From positions 6,351,814 through 6,415,813 of the forward strand of contig NC_088193.1 of assembly GCF_028769735.1 (NCBI RefSeq): DNA of 64,000 nt, written 5' to 3'. Positions 1 to 19,567 of this stretch are shown piece after piece (the first letter of the stretch is position 1; each line of letters opens with the position of its first letter). The translations under genes and the position numbers were made by a program. Under the pieces are notes generated by a model. The model had not been told where the DNA came from and did no database searches. It saw only the letters and a list, made by a program, of their open reading frames with translations. The stretch is from Zonotrichia leucophrys gambelii. Lineage: Eukaryota; Chordata; Aves; Passeriformes; Passerellidae.

Positions 1-760
1 GCAGCATTGCTGGGTGATGAGCTCGTTATCACCTTGTGCTTGCCCTGCCCTCTGCAGATTTCCAGGTGTGAGGCTGTAGCAGACTCCATGGAGTTTGCAA
101 GAGCAAAATAAGGTCCTGTCTTCTGTCTCGACCCATAGCTTATCTCTGTAACCCCATAGGTCACTTTTCCCTAACCTTTACTATTGGACAAGTTTGGATC
201 CCCCTATATCCTATAAAAAGGTGCTGTTTTAGCCCATTCGGGAGAAGAAGGGCCATCTCTGGAACCCTTCACAGACCCCTCAATAAACCATCGCTGTGGA
301 ACACCAGGACCTCTCTTTCTCCTCTCTCTCGTCTACTTCTGCCCCAGCCAAAGGCACCCTACAAGCAAGCAAAGAGCTGAAATCCTAAGAGAGCTGACAA
401 TCATTAAAGAGCTGAAATCACTAAGCTTGCTAAGTGTGGCCAGCGGCTAAGAGCTGACTGGGTATTTGGGCACTCTGTCTCTCAGAGGGACTGAGTTACC
501 CGGAATGGCCTGCATCGCTCGGGGATAAGCCCAGTCTGAAGATCCGGGTCTTATCATGAGGTGGCAAATTTGCTTTGCAATTAGCCTGGCGGGCAGATGG
601 GCCGCTGCAATAAACCCCCAGCAGTTCTCCCTCCTCGTTAGCCAAGTTTCACTCAAGGAGTTTTCACGGCAAGAGATCGTGGATCTCGAGAACAGCATTT
701 TTTGGAAGAGCATCTTTGCCTCGAGTGGTTATTAGGGGGCTGAACGACACGTGTCTGGGT
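1..760 (+). mobile_element. Endogenous retrovirus LTR-derived sequence (cut by window edge)
   Basis: The sequence has the layout of a retroviral promoter and polyadenylation region: a TATA-like tataaaaagg near 212-221, AATAAA near 282, then a pyrimidine-rich stretch resembling R/U5. It continues through CG-richer sequence unlike the surrounding introns. It lies in the KIRREL3 intron below the tail exon, with no KIRREL3 coding match. The left end is off the window and the right end is not sharply defined; no target-site duplication could be tested. Class II (ERVK-like) is a guess. Confidence 0.55.
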
Positions 761-817
761 TTGTTACCATCAAACGTCGCCCGGAGCAATCACCGGGGGA
801 GGGAAGGAATTCCTTAC

Positions 818-927
818 CATCAGCTGCTTGATGGTGGGGTGCTCCTCTGCCTCCCTGCCCGAGGCCGGCTCCTTGTGCACGATCTCCACGCGGATGTCGT
901 TCTTGGCAGACACCACACCCTTGAGAT
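818..927 (-). CDS. KIRREL3: KIRREL3 exon: membrane-proximal cytoplasmic tail
   Basis: 110 nt, residues 422-457, with AT completing Asn421. It encodes [20 protein letters not shown], then [16 protein letters not shown]. The acceptor is cttttcgcag and the donor ATG|gtaagg, phase 0. It is the most 3' exon in the window; the remaining tail, including the C-terminal PDZ-binding end known in this family, is outside. An LTR insertion (982-1365) lies 54 bp upstream of the acceptor in the transcribed direction, and LTR-derived sequence begins within about 60 bp below the donor. Confidence 0.96.
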
Positions 928-981
928 CTGCGAAAAGAGGGAGAGGGACAAGGGGCTCAGTCCGAGCTTCTGCAGGGACAT

Positions 982-1365
982 TGTCGCAGACATCTTTTCA
1001 TTCAAAATCTTTCCTTAAGATTTTTTCCTTCTGAGAAGCTGAGAGGCCTCCGAAACAAAATGTAAACATTGATTATCTGCTGCTGTGGAATGCAACAGGT
1101 CCATCTGTGATTGGTCTCGTGTGGATGTTTGGAATTAATGGCCAATCACGGCAGAGCTGGCTCCCTCTCGGTCCTAGCCACAAACCTTTGTTGATTCATT
1201 CTTTTCTATTCTTAGCTAGCCTTCTGATGAGAATTTTTTCCTTCTATTCTTTTAGTGTAGTTTTAATGTAATATATATAATAAAATAATAAATCAAGCCT
1301 TCTGAAACATGGAGTCAAATTCTTGTCTCTTCCATCATCCAAAGACCCCTGTGACCAATGTCACA
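982..1365 (+). mobile_element. Solo LTR, ~385-bp family, near-perfect 6-bp TSD
   Basis: It begins TGTCGCAGACATC and ends TCACA. The sense strand carries a CCAAT-type motif (gattgg), an AT-rich box and AATAAA followed by tcaagccttctgaaacatgg. Flanks are ggacat (976-981) and agacat (1366-1371), a 6-bp duplication with one substitution. Three more copies lie at 4277-4666, 44517-44901 and 59425-59804. A 6-bp duplication is typical of class II (ERVK-like) retroviruses. It sits 54 bp from the 818-927 exon, antisense to KIRREL3. Confidence 0.85.
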
Positions 1366-1510
1366 AGACATCACTGAGGACTCCTGGCAGCACCTGAGAA
1401 AATAAACCCGGCTCAGTGAGCCCACTGGAGAGCTGGAGGAGCAATATTTGTGTTGCCAGAAGGTATGGACAGCTCAGACTCCTACAGAAATTCCTTCTGC
1501 AGCTCACGGT

Positions 1511-2145
1511 TGTGAAAAATGCATGTATTTTATGATTGGCTTTTCGCAAATATTAAAATGAATATTATATGTGTTGTGTTAGAAGGTAATGCTGTATTAA
1601 TTCTGAAAGTAATGCTGTATTAATTCTCTTAAGTAGTGTGTTAAATACAGTTTTAGGTTATAAAAAATGTTAAAATAGAAACAATGCTGTGTAGGATACT
1701 TTTTTAAAGAAAGGGCTCACAGCGAGATAGCAGCCACAGGACACCTGAATCTTTCAGAGAAAGAGAATTTATTGCCCTCTTATCAGAAGAAACGAACTTC
1801 TTCCTGCCTCAAAGGCGCTGTTAGGATTCAGAGAAAGATGTTGATGATGACCAGACAGAATCCTATGTTTGAATGGAATTGATGCATCATGTATGAAGTA
1901 TATGAATATGCAACAGGCTGTTGTTTTTAAGGCTTAATCCTTTGTTAATGTGGGTCCTTTTTCAGGCTTGTGCTGCCCAGAAAAAGATACCCGGACATCC
2001 ATAACTCTTGGTCTCTATTGTCTCATATTGTCCTAATTCAAATTGTCCAAATTATTATTACTCTAATTGTATTACTATTTTTATAACCATTTTATTACTA
2101 TTAAACTTTTAAAATTTTAAAGACAAGTGATTGGCGTTTTTCACA
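1511..2145 (+). mobile_element. LTR, ~610-bp family, with internal 23-bp duplication
   Basis: It starts TGTGAAAAATGC and ends GCGTTTTTCACA, forming short inverted termini. A second copy lies at 62919-63527 and aligns along its whole length. This copy has a 23-bp tandem duplication (gtaatgctgtattaattct at 1586 and 1609) that is single in the other. The flanks here show no clear target-site duplication, only cggt/cagt. Confidence 0.8.
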
Positions 2146-4276
2146 CAGTGCTGTTACCAGGGGCTGGGCTGTAGCAGAACTGCTCCCACAGAAAGTGAAA
2201 TCATAGTCCAGCCTGCTGATCCATAGGAAATCCTGCTCCTGAGGGATGGGCCAGCTTTGCCCAGGCCCTGGGAACCCCTGAGAAAAGCCTCCCCCAGTCT
2301 GGGGTGCAGACAGCACATGGAAAAGGCCAAGCAATGAGCACAGACATAGCCAGGGACAGTTTTATCATCTCCAGGCAGCCTGGAAATGACAATGGGAGGA
2401 GAGAGAGACATTCCTGGAAAGACTCCCTGCCTTCCCTGAAGGTGTCAGGCGTGCTTTGAACAAGTCGTTCCAGCAGGAGGAAAGCGCGGAGCAGCGGGAG
2501 CAGAGCGGCGGCACAAGGCCGAGATGAAAAGCAGAGATGGAGGCAAATCTGAGCAGCGGGACCTCCACAGCTTTGAAGCTGTCCCCCAGCCACAGACCTG
2601 GCTCTCACCTCGCAGGATGGCTGTGCCAGCCCTCCCAGACCCAAAAACTGCCTTCAACCACCGGTTTGTCAGATCTACCTCCAGCTGACGGATCCAGCAG
2701 CGCCCTGCCAAGCCAGGATTGTGGGGAGCAGTCCAGAAAAGGCTGGACCCCCGGGAGATTTATCTCTAAACCAAACTGAATGATGCAACTGACACCAGCT
2801 CGAAGCTCTGTCCTTGAATTCATCTCTCTCAGCATCCCCTGCCCTCCACAGCCCCCAGACCTCGCCAAGTCTCAGGGCACAAGGCAAAGCCTTTCACTGG
2901 GAACTTACTACAGCTTCTTTTTTTAATATTGTCCTGCTGGGACCACGTTCCTGGTGCTGCAGCCTCTGTCTTTAATCACAAGGAGATGCTAATCAGTGTC
3001 TTGCAGCTCCTCTCCCAGGAGTGTTCCCCCTCAAATAACTCTGGGCTGTTAAGTCACTGAAGATATAACAACAGATGCGCAGTAAATTTTTTTATTTTCC
3101 AGAGCCTCCAGGCTCGGTGTGTCTGCACCTGGTCCTTTTTTTCTGCTGCATTTTCCCAAAACATGGTCAGGAATTGCTGTTAGTTGTGGTCAGTGGCTGG
3201 GGCAGGAGATTCTTCTCCAGAGTTACTCTGGGTCACTGTGTCCCCCTGACACAACAGTGCCTGCAGCCTGCACCAGGTTGTTGTTATAAATGATGGCACA
3301 AGGCTCCAGTATTTGTCTTGGGAGAGGAATCTGCAGTCATCCTGGCAGGAAATGAGTCCTTCTCCTGCTATCCAAGTGCTCTGTCAATCCCATCATTCCT
3401 GAGCTGATCTGTGTAATAACTCTGCACATACACACCACTAACAGTGATGAAATTCCATTCCTCACCTTTCAGCCTGGTGTTCCCACCCTCCTGCCACCAG
3501 AGACAGTGGCCACAGCATTCAGCTGGCATCAGCACCTCAAAACTGGGGTGAAAGACCATCCACCAAGATGAGTTAACAAGATATTTAATACTCTGCTTGT
3601 TTGATTTGTTGTACATTGGTGATTTGTTAATAATGTACAGATGCAAGCTTGTGTCGTAGAGGGAGGACCCTGGTTACTCATTCTAGCATTAATTCTCCTA
3701 TTTAAATATAGGTTAGCCTGTTAATGGGGAGGGAGTAATAAAGTTCTTATATTTTTGTAGTGCAGACCTTTAACTCACTCTTTGTTGATGGCTGCTTGAG
3801 AGTCCACAATGTAATTGGGAAATCAGTACTTATCCACTTGTAGAGATTGTATTCTTTTTTAAAGGAGCTGTACCCCCTTTAAATAGCCCTTAATTCGCTT
3901 CATTAGGGTTTGTGGGTTTTTCTTGGGGAAGAATTAAAAGTGAACTTAGGTTTGTTTCACATCCAAGTCCTTCACTGCAGGGTTCTGCACCACGAGTGTC
4001 ACTGGGCTCTGGTGCAGCTGCTGGTGCTCCCAGTTCCCCCCAAACCCAAGGAGAGACTGTTTTGGCAGCTTCCAGTGGCTTTTGGAGCCAGGTAAAGGGG
4101 AACTGAGTGGGCTCAGTGCCACCAGCACCCCATGCATGGATCTCAGGCTGGGGAATCCCACCTGCACTCTGGATTTGCTGCTGTCCCCAGCTGGGGCTGG
4201 CTCTTCCCTTCCCATGAGGTTTTGGGGAGGGAAGGGAGATCAGGGCAGGGATCTTCACTGATCTCTTGGGTGATCT

Positions 4277-4666
4277 TGTGGTGGTGTTCACAGGGGTCCC
4301 AGGAAGAGAGAAGAGATGAGGATCTTGACTCCATGTTTCAGAAGGCTTGATTTATTATTTTATGATATATATTATATTAAAACTATTATAAAATAGTTTT
4401 ATAGAAGAAAGGATTTCATCAGAAGGCTAGCAAGCAAGAAGAAGAATGGAATGATAACAAAATCCTGTGACTGACCAAGACTGTCTGGACAGCTGGACTG
4501 TGATTGGCCATTAATTAGAAACAACCACATGAGACCAATCACAGATGCACCTGTTGCATTCCACAGCAGCAGATAATCATTGTTTACATTTTGTTCCTGA
4601 GGCCTGTCAGCTTCTCAGGAGAAAAAGTCCTAAGGAAAGGATTTTTCAGAAAATATCAGAGCTACA
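4277..4666 (-). mobile_element. Solo LTR, ~385-bp family, perfect 6-bp TSD
   Basis: Inverted copy of the 982-1365 element, 390 bp long. It is flanked by perfect TGATCT duplications at 4271-4276 and 4667-4672, which define both ends. Its sense strand is the KIRREL3 strand, so its AATAAA could be read in the pre-mRNA. Confidence 0.9.
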
Positions 4667-6863
4667 TGATCTCTTACTTATTCTGATCCCAAAGTGAAGT
4701 GGCAAGGAAGCCTTGTAGGGAGCACAGGGACCCCTGCCCTGGCCTGGGGAGGCTGCTGAGCTCTCCCCAGGGAATCACACTGCCAGGGGAGCAGCAGAGC
4801 AGGGAACACTCCCAGACACAGCAGCCTCTGGTGTATTGGAGACCAAAAAACCTTTTCTAAACAGGATTGCACCAGAAACACAGCAGAGAAAAGGGAATTC
4901 AAACCCTGCCACCATATCCCCAGTGCCTTCTTTCCAGAACCTATCTTCCTAGCCCTGGTGAGGAAAATGCCCTTTTTCCTGATTTACCAATGGGATAAAT
5001 AGCACAAGGCACTTGGCTGGGATAGCCTTGTCCCCTCTTGGCTTTCCCCTTGAAGAGCAGCCCATCCTTGCATGCCTCCAGCCTGTGAGAGTCTAAATCC
5101 TGGCGCTTCCACCACGTCTGGGATCTGTTGTCATGGCATTCCTGTGAAATTGTGTGTCCTGTAAAGAGCCCTGCACCATCTGGTTCCATCAAACGAGAGG
5201 GAAAATAATGAACCACACGCTCTCAGTTTCTCTGAAGGATGTGGCATGGGGAAAAAACTGCCCATGGACATGGGAACACAGCTTGGCCCTGCTTCCTTCA
5301 GGTACTTGCATTGTCTCTTGCTGCCAAATGACATCAAACTGGCCTGGTCTTGGGTGCTGTCCATCAGCAATCCTTCCTCAAAAAGCAAGATAAATGACTT
5401 CCCCTATTTAATTCATTAATTCTTGCTAATGGAGGCTGTGGGAGTTCAAAAAAATGGGATAAAACAGGGAGAGGCATCATTATCACACTGAAAATTAAAC
5501 ACATTTCTGCAGTGGGGGGTCGTGTGTCCTTACTGAATCCAGAAGCAGCCTGATGTCTTTGATGGCTTTGTAAACCATCAAGGGGGGAAGAATAAAAGAA
5601 CAACAATTGGGTTTTCTGGCACCCACGTGAGGAGTTTGGCATCCCAGAATCCGCACCACGCGTCTGGCACGCCGGGAGCAGCGCCAAGGATCTCCTCCTC
5701 TCCTCTCCCCAGAGGCTTGGAATGCTCCAGACAACCACACTCTTCTCCCTCCTGCTTGGGTGCCTTTTCAGGGAGCCAACAATCCTCCTTCAATTTCCTG
5801 GTGTCTTTTTAATGAGGCCAGACAATGCTGCACTGCTTCCCTCTCCTCCTCCTGTACCTGTGTTTCTAATGTCACTTTAACTTGTATTCCCACTGCAGCC
5901 AGACTCCAGAATGCACAAGTGCCATGAAAAACCCCTCTGCTGGCTGGCATTCCTGCCAGGAAAACTGGAATTAAAACAGAAGCAGAACTGTGGAGGGTTT
6001 TTAAGCACCGATGTGGCACAGTGAGGATGCTTCTCCCTCTTGTACCTCAGGATTCCTCCAAGGGAGAGATTAAGAGGTCCTCTACACACCTTCTGAGCTG
6101 CTAACAGGGATCAGCAGTTACCCTGGCATGTCTTCCATAAACCCTTCCCTTTTCCCACAGGGCTGCTGTTTGCAGCAGACACTTGGTAGACCAACAGGAG
6201 AAGCAGCTTGTGCAGAGAAGTGAATTCAGTAAATTGTGTTGGTTAATTCAGGCTCTGATTTCTCCCTGCTCCACTCAATTCACCCTCTGCCCAGAGTTGT
6301 CCCCCCAGCCCTTCCAAAGGGGACAGCGAGGTGGGGGTGACTGTTCCATTGTGATTTCTGTTTACCCCAGAACCCCGGGTCCCTCCCCTGCAGATTCCCT
6401 CCCAGGTGTGTCAGTCCCCTCTCCTTTCCCCTCCCTGACCCCTCCCAGCACTGTCTGTCAGTCCTGGCATTCCAGAAGGGAATTGGCAGATCCAAAGGAT
6501 GCCCTCTACCCCTGGGGGGCATTGGGCCATCCAGGTGTCCTTTGTCCCTTTGTCCCTCCCCTCCTGTCCCTGCTTGGTGGCTCCCTGCCCCTTCCCTGCC
6601 CCTCTCCCTGGGGTTCAAAGGAGCAGCAACCACGGGCTCAGGGAGTTCTGTTGGAGCTGGTGCTGCATTCAGAGGCCTGTGGGCCAGAATAAAGCTCTGG
6701 ATCCAAACCCTCCATCAGAACCGACTCCTTTCCTTCACCATCGCCTTAAAGCTTCTCTGCCAGAGGGAAACCTGAGGAGCAGCCCCTGTTATGGGGGGAA
6801 GCTCCATCCCAGCACCACCAGAGCTCCTGCAGGCCTGGCCTTGTCCCCACGGGCCCAGTGCAG

Positions 6864-6945
6864 CACCCAGCCAGCCCAAAGTGTCTGTGGGGTGAAACAC
6901 CACACACCCAGCCAGCCCAAAGTGTCTGTGGGGTGAAACACCACA
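6864..6945. repeat. 41-bp tandem duplication, two copies
   Basis: Two near-identical 41-bp units containing cacccagccagcccaaagtg, at 6864-6904 and 6905-6945. They lie about 90 bp below the donor of the transmembrane exon (7035-7142). Confidence 0.9.
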
Positions 6946-6963
6946 GTGCTGCTGTTTAGTTCA

Positions 6964-9946
<2,983 letters not shown>

Positions 9947-9982
9947 CTGCTTGAATACCAGCTCCTGATTTCATTTCCGTAC
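9947..9982 (-). CDS. KIRREL3: KIRREL3 36-nt microexon: juxtamembrane insert
   Basis: 36 nt bounded by acceptor ttcaaacag and donor CAG|gtatgg. Its two opening bases complete Gly373 and its last base begins Glu385, so it adds TEMKSGAGIQA and keeps the frame whether included or skipped. It closely matches human KIRREL3 (GSEMKSGAGLEA as I recall it), in the same place between Ig5 and the membrane. From memory, vertebrate KIRREL3 isoforms differ by this stretch; this could not be checked. A GC-rich minisatellite starts about 130 bp upstream in the transcribed direction. The small size and short acceptor tract make regulated splicing plausible. Confidence 0.9.
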
Positions 9983-11997
<2,015 letters not shown>

Positions 11998-14006
11998 CTA
12001 ATTGCTCTCCAGGGCATTGAGGAAGATGTGGTGGAGAAATTTCTGCTGGAAAACTTTAACACCCATCAGCTGGGCTCTCCTGTGCCATGTGGGTCATGAA
12101 AGGAGCTGAGGAGAGAGGGTAGGAAAGGCTCTTCGTGAGCCAAACACCAGCTTGGGATGGGAGATGTCCTTGTCCTGCCTTGGTGAACATCCTGTGGTTG
12201 GGAGAAAAGGGATGGGAGAGGAGAGCATGTGGTGTGTCTCTCACTCTTCTAACAGCTCTGATGGCCCCAGGGGAGCAGCACAAGAGCTGGGATCCTAATT
12301 GCTGTTTATTAACCTCCTTAATTAAAGCAGATTTGCGTTTCCATGAGTGGCTTGCTGCTGGCAGAAAACAGCAACAACTGGCCTGCAGGGCAGGGAGAGA
12401 GGAGTGGCAGGGGATGTCAGAACTCCCCCTGCTCCAGCTCTGGAACTTTGGGTGTTCACTTGGGGCTGCCACGCCTGGTTTGGAGTATGTCATTGGGTTT
12501 ATCAGTAATGCAGCATTGTGGATTTTTTCCCATTTTCCTCACCTCCCTGCCCTGCACCTAATGTGCTCCTTCAAAAAAAAAGTCTCAGGCATTTGGGGTA
12601 AAGTGGGAAGAAAGATTTGCCTGGATATTCTTGCCTGATTCTCATCCAAATCACCCATTTATAAATTTCATAAATGCACAGAAATGTACCAAAATGCTAA
12701 ATCCTTCACTCTCAGGCATTTATACATACAGCTGCCTTTTGGAACTGTCCCAGTAACCCCTTCCTGCACCAAACTTGCACACTCCTCACACACTTCCCAC
12801 TGAGGCACAGCCCTGTCCCTGCTTCCTTTCACTGCTCCAAGGGGAGATGGATGGAAAACAAGCTCATTGAAGCACAATTCACTGACCAGTGGCCACGGTT
12901 CTGGCAGCTCAGGAAATTACTACTGGAAGGGAGCCGCCATCAGCATCAGGAATAGCAGGAGCTGGGCGTGAAGGTCAGGACTTGTTTTGCTGTAATGGAC
13001 ACAGCAGTACGGCTGTGGAAGCTTCTGCCCTTTTTGATTGAAGAAGGCAAAGAAAAAAAAAAGCCACTTTGTTGTGTTTTTCTCTCTAAATGCTCAAGCT
13101 GTTGTTCTAGGCACGATCCCAAGGTGTGAGTTCTAGTTTATCCATTGCTGAAAGCTCAGCTTTCCCAAGGGTCTCAGAGGAGGTGAATCCTTGCTTTGCC
13201 TGAGGAGCCTGCTGAGGCCATTGATGCTCCTGCCCACCTGATGATTCCAAAGCCAGCAGAGGCAAGAGCAGTGAGGGGATCTGCAGGCCAGACCTAAACA
13301 GTAATAAAAAGAACCATCTCCTTTCCATTTTGATGGTTGTATGTTACTTATAAATTCTGGAAGTGCTCCAAGACTGGGTGACGCTAGAGAAAAATGGCTT
13401 AATAATCATTAAAAGGATCATTTTCCCCAAGGCGAGTGGGTTTTAAACGGCACAAATGCCAATGGCTTTGGCTTTTATTATTGCTTCAGGAGTTCAGAGT
13501 CGAAGGCTTATCATCATGATAATAGTGGATGACTAAAGACTGTTTGTGAGATGAACATGCCCAGAAATAATAGCACGAAGTTGCAGCCTCTTCTCATTCA
13601 GGGCTGGTGTTTGATTCTCCACCAGGCTCTGGCTCCTTATGAAAGCTGCCAATCTCCAGCTTGGCATTCAGCACCGAGTGTGAGACAGCCCACAGGCAGG
13701 GAAAAGGCTCTAAGCAATGTTGCTATGGATATAAATGATGGAGCTATTGGTGGAGGTTATTTTTAGCACCTCGGTGCCAATTTATTTGTGCGGTCCTGGC
13801 GGCTCGCACAAAGGAGAAGTCTGAGGTGGAAGCCTACAGGAATGAAAGGATAGGATGGTCTTGGCTTCTCCAGTCTGCTTGAGTCCATCTGAACTTTTCT
13901 CCCAGGCACTCAAAATTATTTGGCAGGAGAGTTTTGTTTAACTCCTTGCTTCCTGCAGAAGTCCTGGGCTGACTGGTTCTGCCTGGTATTGATTACAAAG
14001 GAACAC

Positions 14007-14130
14007 CACAGAATTATTTGGGTTGGGAAAGACTTTAAAACCCATCTCATTCCAGATCCCCTACCATGGGCAGAGACACCTCCCACCAGAGGAGGCTGTT
14101 CCAACCTGTCCTCGAGCACTTCCTGACACC
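14007..14130 (-). mobile_element. CR1 LINE 3' fragment
   Basis: The plus strand reads cacagaattatttgggttgg and continues through the ccaacctgtcc block, the reverse complement of a CR1 3' end. The element is heavily 5'-truncated and diverged. Confidence 0.65.
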
Positions 14131-15634
14131 TTGATGTGCTCCTGACCAAGCAGGGTGGCACATCAGCCCCTGCCCTGCTCTCAGCTCTCACACATGCCCA
14201 AATACTTTGTTGGGGTGAATCCCAGGCAAATGACATCCTGAATTAGTCACCTGGAGCTGTCCAGCCCTTCCAACAAACTTCTCTTGCAGAACAAGGTGAG
14301 CAGGGGTGGTGGTCCCTGCTCAGCAGCCCCTGCCAAGCCTGGATGGTGCAGTGACAGAGGGACTGCTGCTGATCTGCCTGTGAAGGTGAGCTGGGGGTGC
14401 TTCTGCTGGGGTGGGAGCTGTGACCAGGCTGGGTGCAGTCAAGAGCATCGAGAGGCTTTGGCTGTAAATCCAGCTGCTGCTGATTTATGATGGCACCAAG
14501 TTCCTCCCTTCCCTCGAGCCTCTGCTGCTCTGGCCCTGCCAAATGCTGCTGCTTTGCATAATCCTCCTTCCCACTCACCAGACTGAATCCTATCTGCTTC
14601 CTTGCAGGCTGGTGGCCTTGGCTCTGGCATGGGGTTGGGCTGCTCTGCAACCACAGCCCTGTCTGAGGGAGCTGGGTGGGAAGGGCACAGGATGCTCTCC
14701 CACCCCACCATCACCATGCCATGATTTTGGACAATTTTGGGAGTGGATGGGCTGATGGGATCACAGGCTCAGAGTGGGTTGGGTGATCCCTCAGTTGGGA
14801 TCTCTGTGCTTGGTGGGATGGATCAGCCCCCTAAAAGTCCAGGTGCCCTGGCCAGGGCAGTGCAGCCAGCCCAGAACACAACTTCTCAATGCCTGATATT
14901 TCTGTGACAGAGGGAAGCATCTGGTAATAACAGACAATTGTATCACCCTCTGGATTTAAAATCACTTCAAAATATGAGGCATTCAGCTTCCCCCTTGAAT
15001 TACATCAGAGCAGGCTTCCAGCAGAATTCATTAGCTGGATTAGACACACTGTGCCGTGCTCTGGAGCTGGAACGCTGCTCCCGCTGCAGGACAGGCAGCC
15101 TCTTGTTATTGGTGGATGTGGGATGTGGGGATGCTGCTCAGAGGCTCGGTTCTCTTCACTTGGAGGGCCAGGAGACCATTCTGACCCAGAGGTGTGGGAT
15201 TCTCCCTTGGTCCAACACCTGCAGTGACCTGTCCCAACGTTGTCACCTTCAGGGTGCACCTGGCAGCACTTCCCATGGGATGGGATGTGCAGGCAGTCAG
15301 TTCCTGGCAGATCCTCAAGGCTGAGCAGTGAACCCCATGCATGGATTTCATTTGCTCCCCATCAGTTTCCGCAGGCATAAGCTGGGGAGAAAAACCAAAA
15401 ATTGCTGGAGGGAAACTTTTCCAGTCAGTGCTGCAAGCTCCAAATGCCTCGAGCTGTGGGGAGCTCTGCTCTGCTCTCAGGGCATCCCTGTGCCTGGTAG
15501 GTGTCAGGGAAGGAGCATGTTCTTTGTGCTAATTTGTTGCTTTGTTTTCCATGAGCTCATTTAATTATAATTAAAACCCAGCAGCTGCTGGGGAAGGAGA
15601 CTGAAGGCGCTGAGGAGCTGAGTCCAAGTCAGGG

Positions 15635-15746
15635 AGTGGCTGGTTTTCAGTAGTTGGTTTTCAGTGGTTGGTTTTTAGTGGTTGGTTTTTAGTGGCTGGT
15701 TTTCAGTAGTTGGTTTTCAATGGTTGGTTTTTAGTGGTTGGTTTTG
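15635..15746. repeat. 14-bp tandem repeat, 8 copies, with 56-bp higher-order unit
   Basis: Eight 14-bp units of the form agtggttggttttt. Units 1-4 and 5-8 carry the same order of variants (ctgg, tagt, ggtt, ggtt types), so the array looks like a duplicated 56-bp block. Confidence 0.9.
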
Positions 15747-15783
15747 AGTCCCTGCTGGGTTGCCCTCAGCTTCCTTTTCCAGG

Positions 15784-15930
15784 ATTATAGAAACCTGGAA
15801 TAGTTTGGGTGGGAAGTGATCTTTAAAGGTCATCCAGTCCAACCCCTTGCCATGACAGGGACATCTTTAGCTGCATCATGTTGCTCAGAGCTCTGTCCTT
15901 GAATATTTCCAGGGAACTGGGGCATCCACT
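15784..15930 (-). mobile_element. CR1 LINE 3' fragment
   Basis: Reads gtttgggtgggaagtgatc, then catccagtccaacccc and ttgccatgacagggacatc on the plus strand: the antisense of a CR1 tail with the characteristic distance to the 3' end. Confidence 0.8.
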
Positions 15931-16705
15931 GTGTGCATTATCTGTGTTTGAAATCAATGCTTGCCTGAGCTGCCTCCTGCTTATGTTCTTCTCCTGTGAC
16001 AGTGAGTGGGGAGTGAAACCTGCCAGTTTGTCATGCAGGTGAGAGACAATGCAAAATTCATCCTCTGCTTACACCATTTGCAGCCTGCCTGGCTCTTTCC
16101 CTGTGTATTTATGCTGAAATTTGTTACCAGCTATTGTGAGGTCCCAGCCAGGGCATCATTAAACTCCAGAGATGTGGCTGTGAGTCCAGGGCACATCCTG
16201 ACACGCTGCTGGATGAGCCCCAAGCAGCCATGGAGGTATCCTGACAGGAATTCTCACAGGAATCCTGGCAGGCAGAGTGTTCACAAGTATCCTCACAGGA
16301 ATCTCACAGGTATCCTCATGTGGGATGGAGAGTGTGATTAGGCTGCTGCTCTTGGATCCAGACTCAATTCCCAGCTCTCCAGGTGTACAATAGAGACAAC
16401 AGCACTCTCCGACCTCGCGAGGGTTTTGCAAGATTAATCTATTAAAGATTTAAAGCTGCCAGCTCCCAACTACTCAATAAACCCCTGCTGATAATAGGGA
16501 ACTGTGTGGGGCTGAGCAAATGTTGATTTTTGTTTTGCTTTAACTTGTGCATTTCCAGGCAAAATAATGCAAAATCCACTTTACTCCAATTGCCTGATTC
16601 AACTGATTTACTCCAATACTCTGATTCAACTGGAGATGGGGTTTGCTCCAAAAGGAAGTATCTGAGGGGATAATTTGGGAACAGGACCTGTTAAAGCAAC
16701 AGGAT

Positions 16706-19418
<2,713 letters not shown>

Positions 19419-19567
19419 AGTAGACATCCACGGTCCTGCTGATGTTTGTGCTGCCCAGAGCATTGGTGACCTCGCAGGAGACGGGCTCAAAGAAGAACGT
19501 GTGGTCCACGATGGTTTCGTAGAAGTCACCGGAGGCTTCCTTTATCACCTGGCCTTTCTTTGCCCAC
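19419..19567 (-). CDS. KIRREL3: KIRREL3 exon: second part of Ig-like domain 3
   Basis: 149 nt, residues 139-187, beginning with the last base of Arg138 and ending with the first base of Phe188. It encodes [20 protein letters not shown], then [20 protein letters not shown]. Trp139 is the core tryptophan, Cys169 the F-strand cysteine pairing with Cys126, and Asn179 (NIS) a glycosylation sequon. The acceptor is ttcaacag and the donor T|gtgagt. This exon and the next two lie close together (introns of 409 and 1263 bp), in contrast with the 24.7-kb intron before it. Confidence 0.97.

Noticed and set aside
1..817. Search for the next KIRREL3 tail exon
   Set aside because: The sequence below the donor is LTR-derived with no match to the rest of the cytoplasmic tail.
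982..1371. Assigning precise Repbase names to the LTR families
   Set aside because: Names could not be verified without a library search, so only family relations seen within the window are given.
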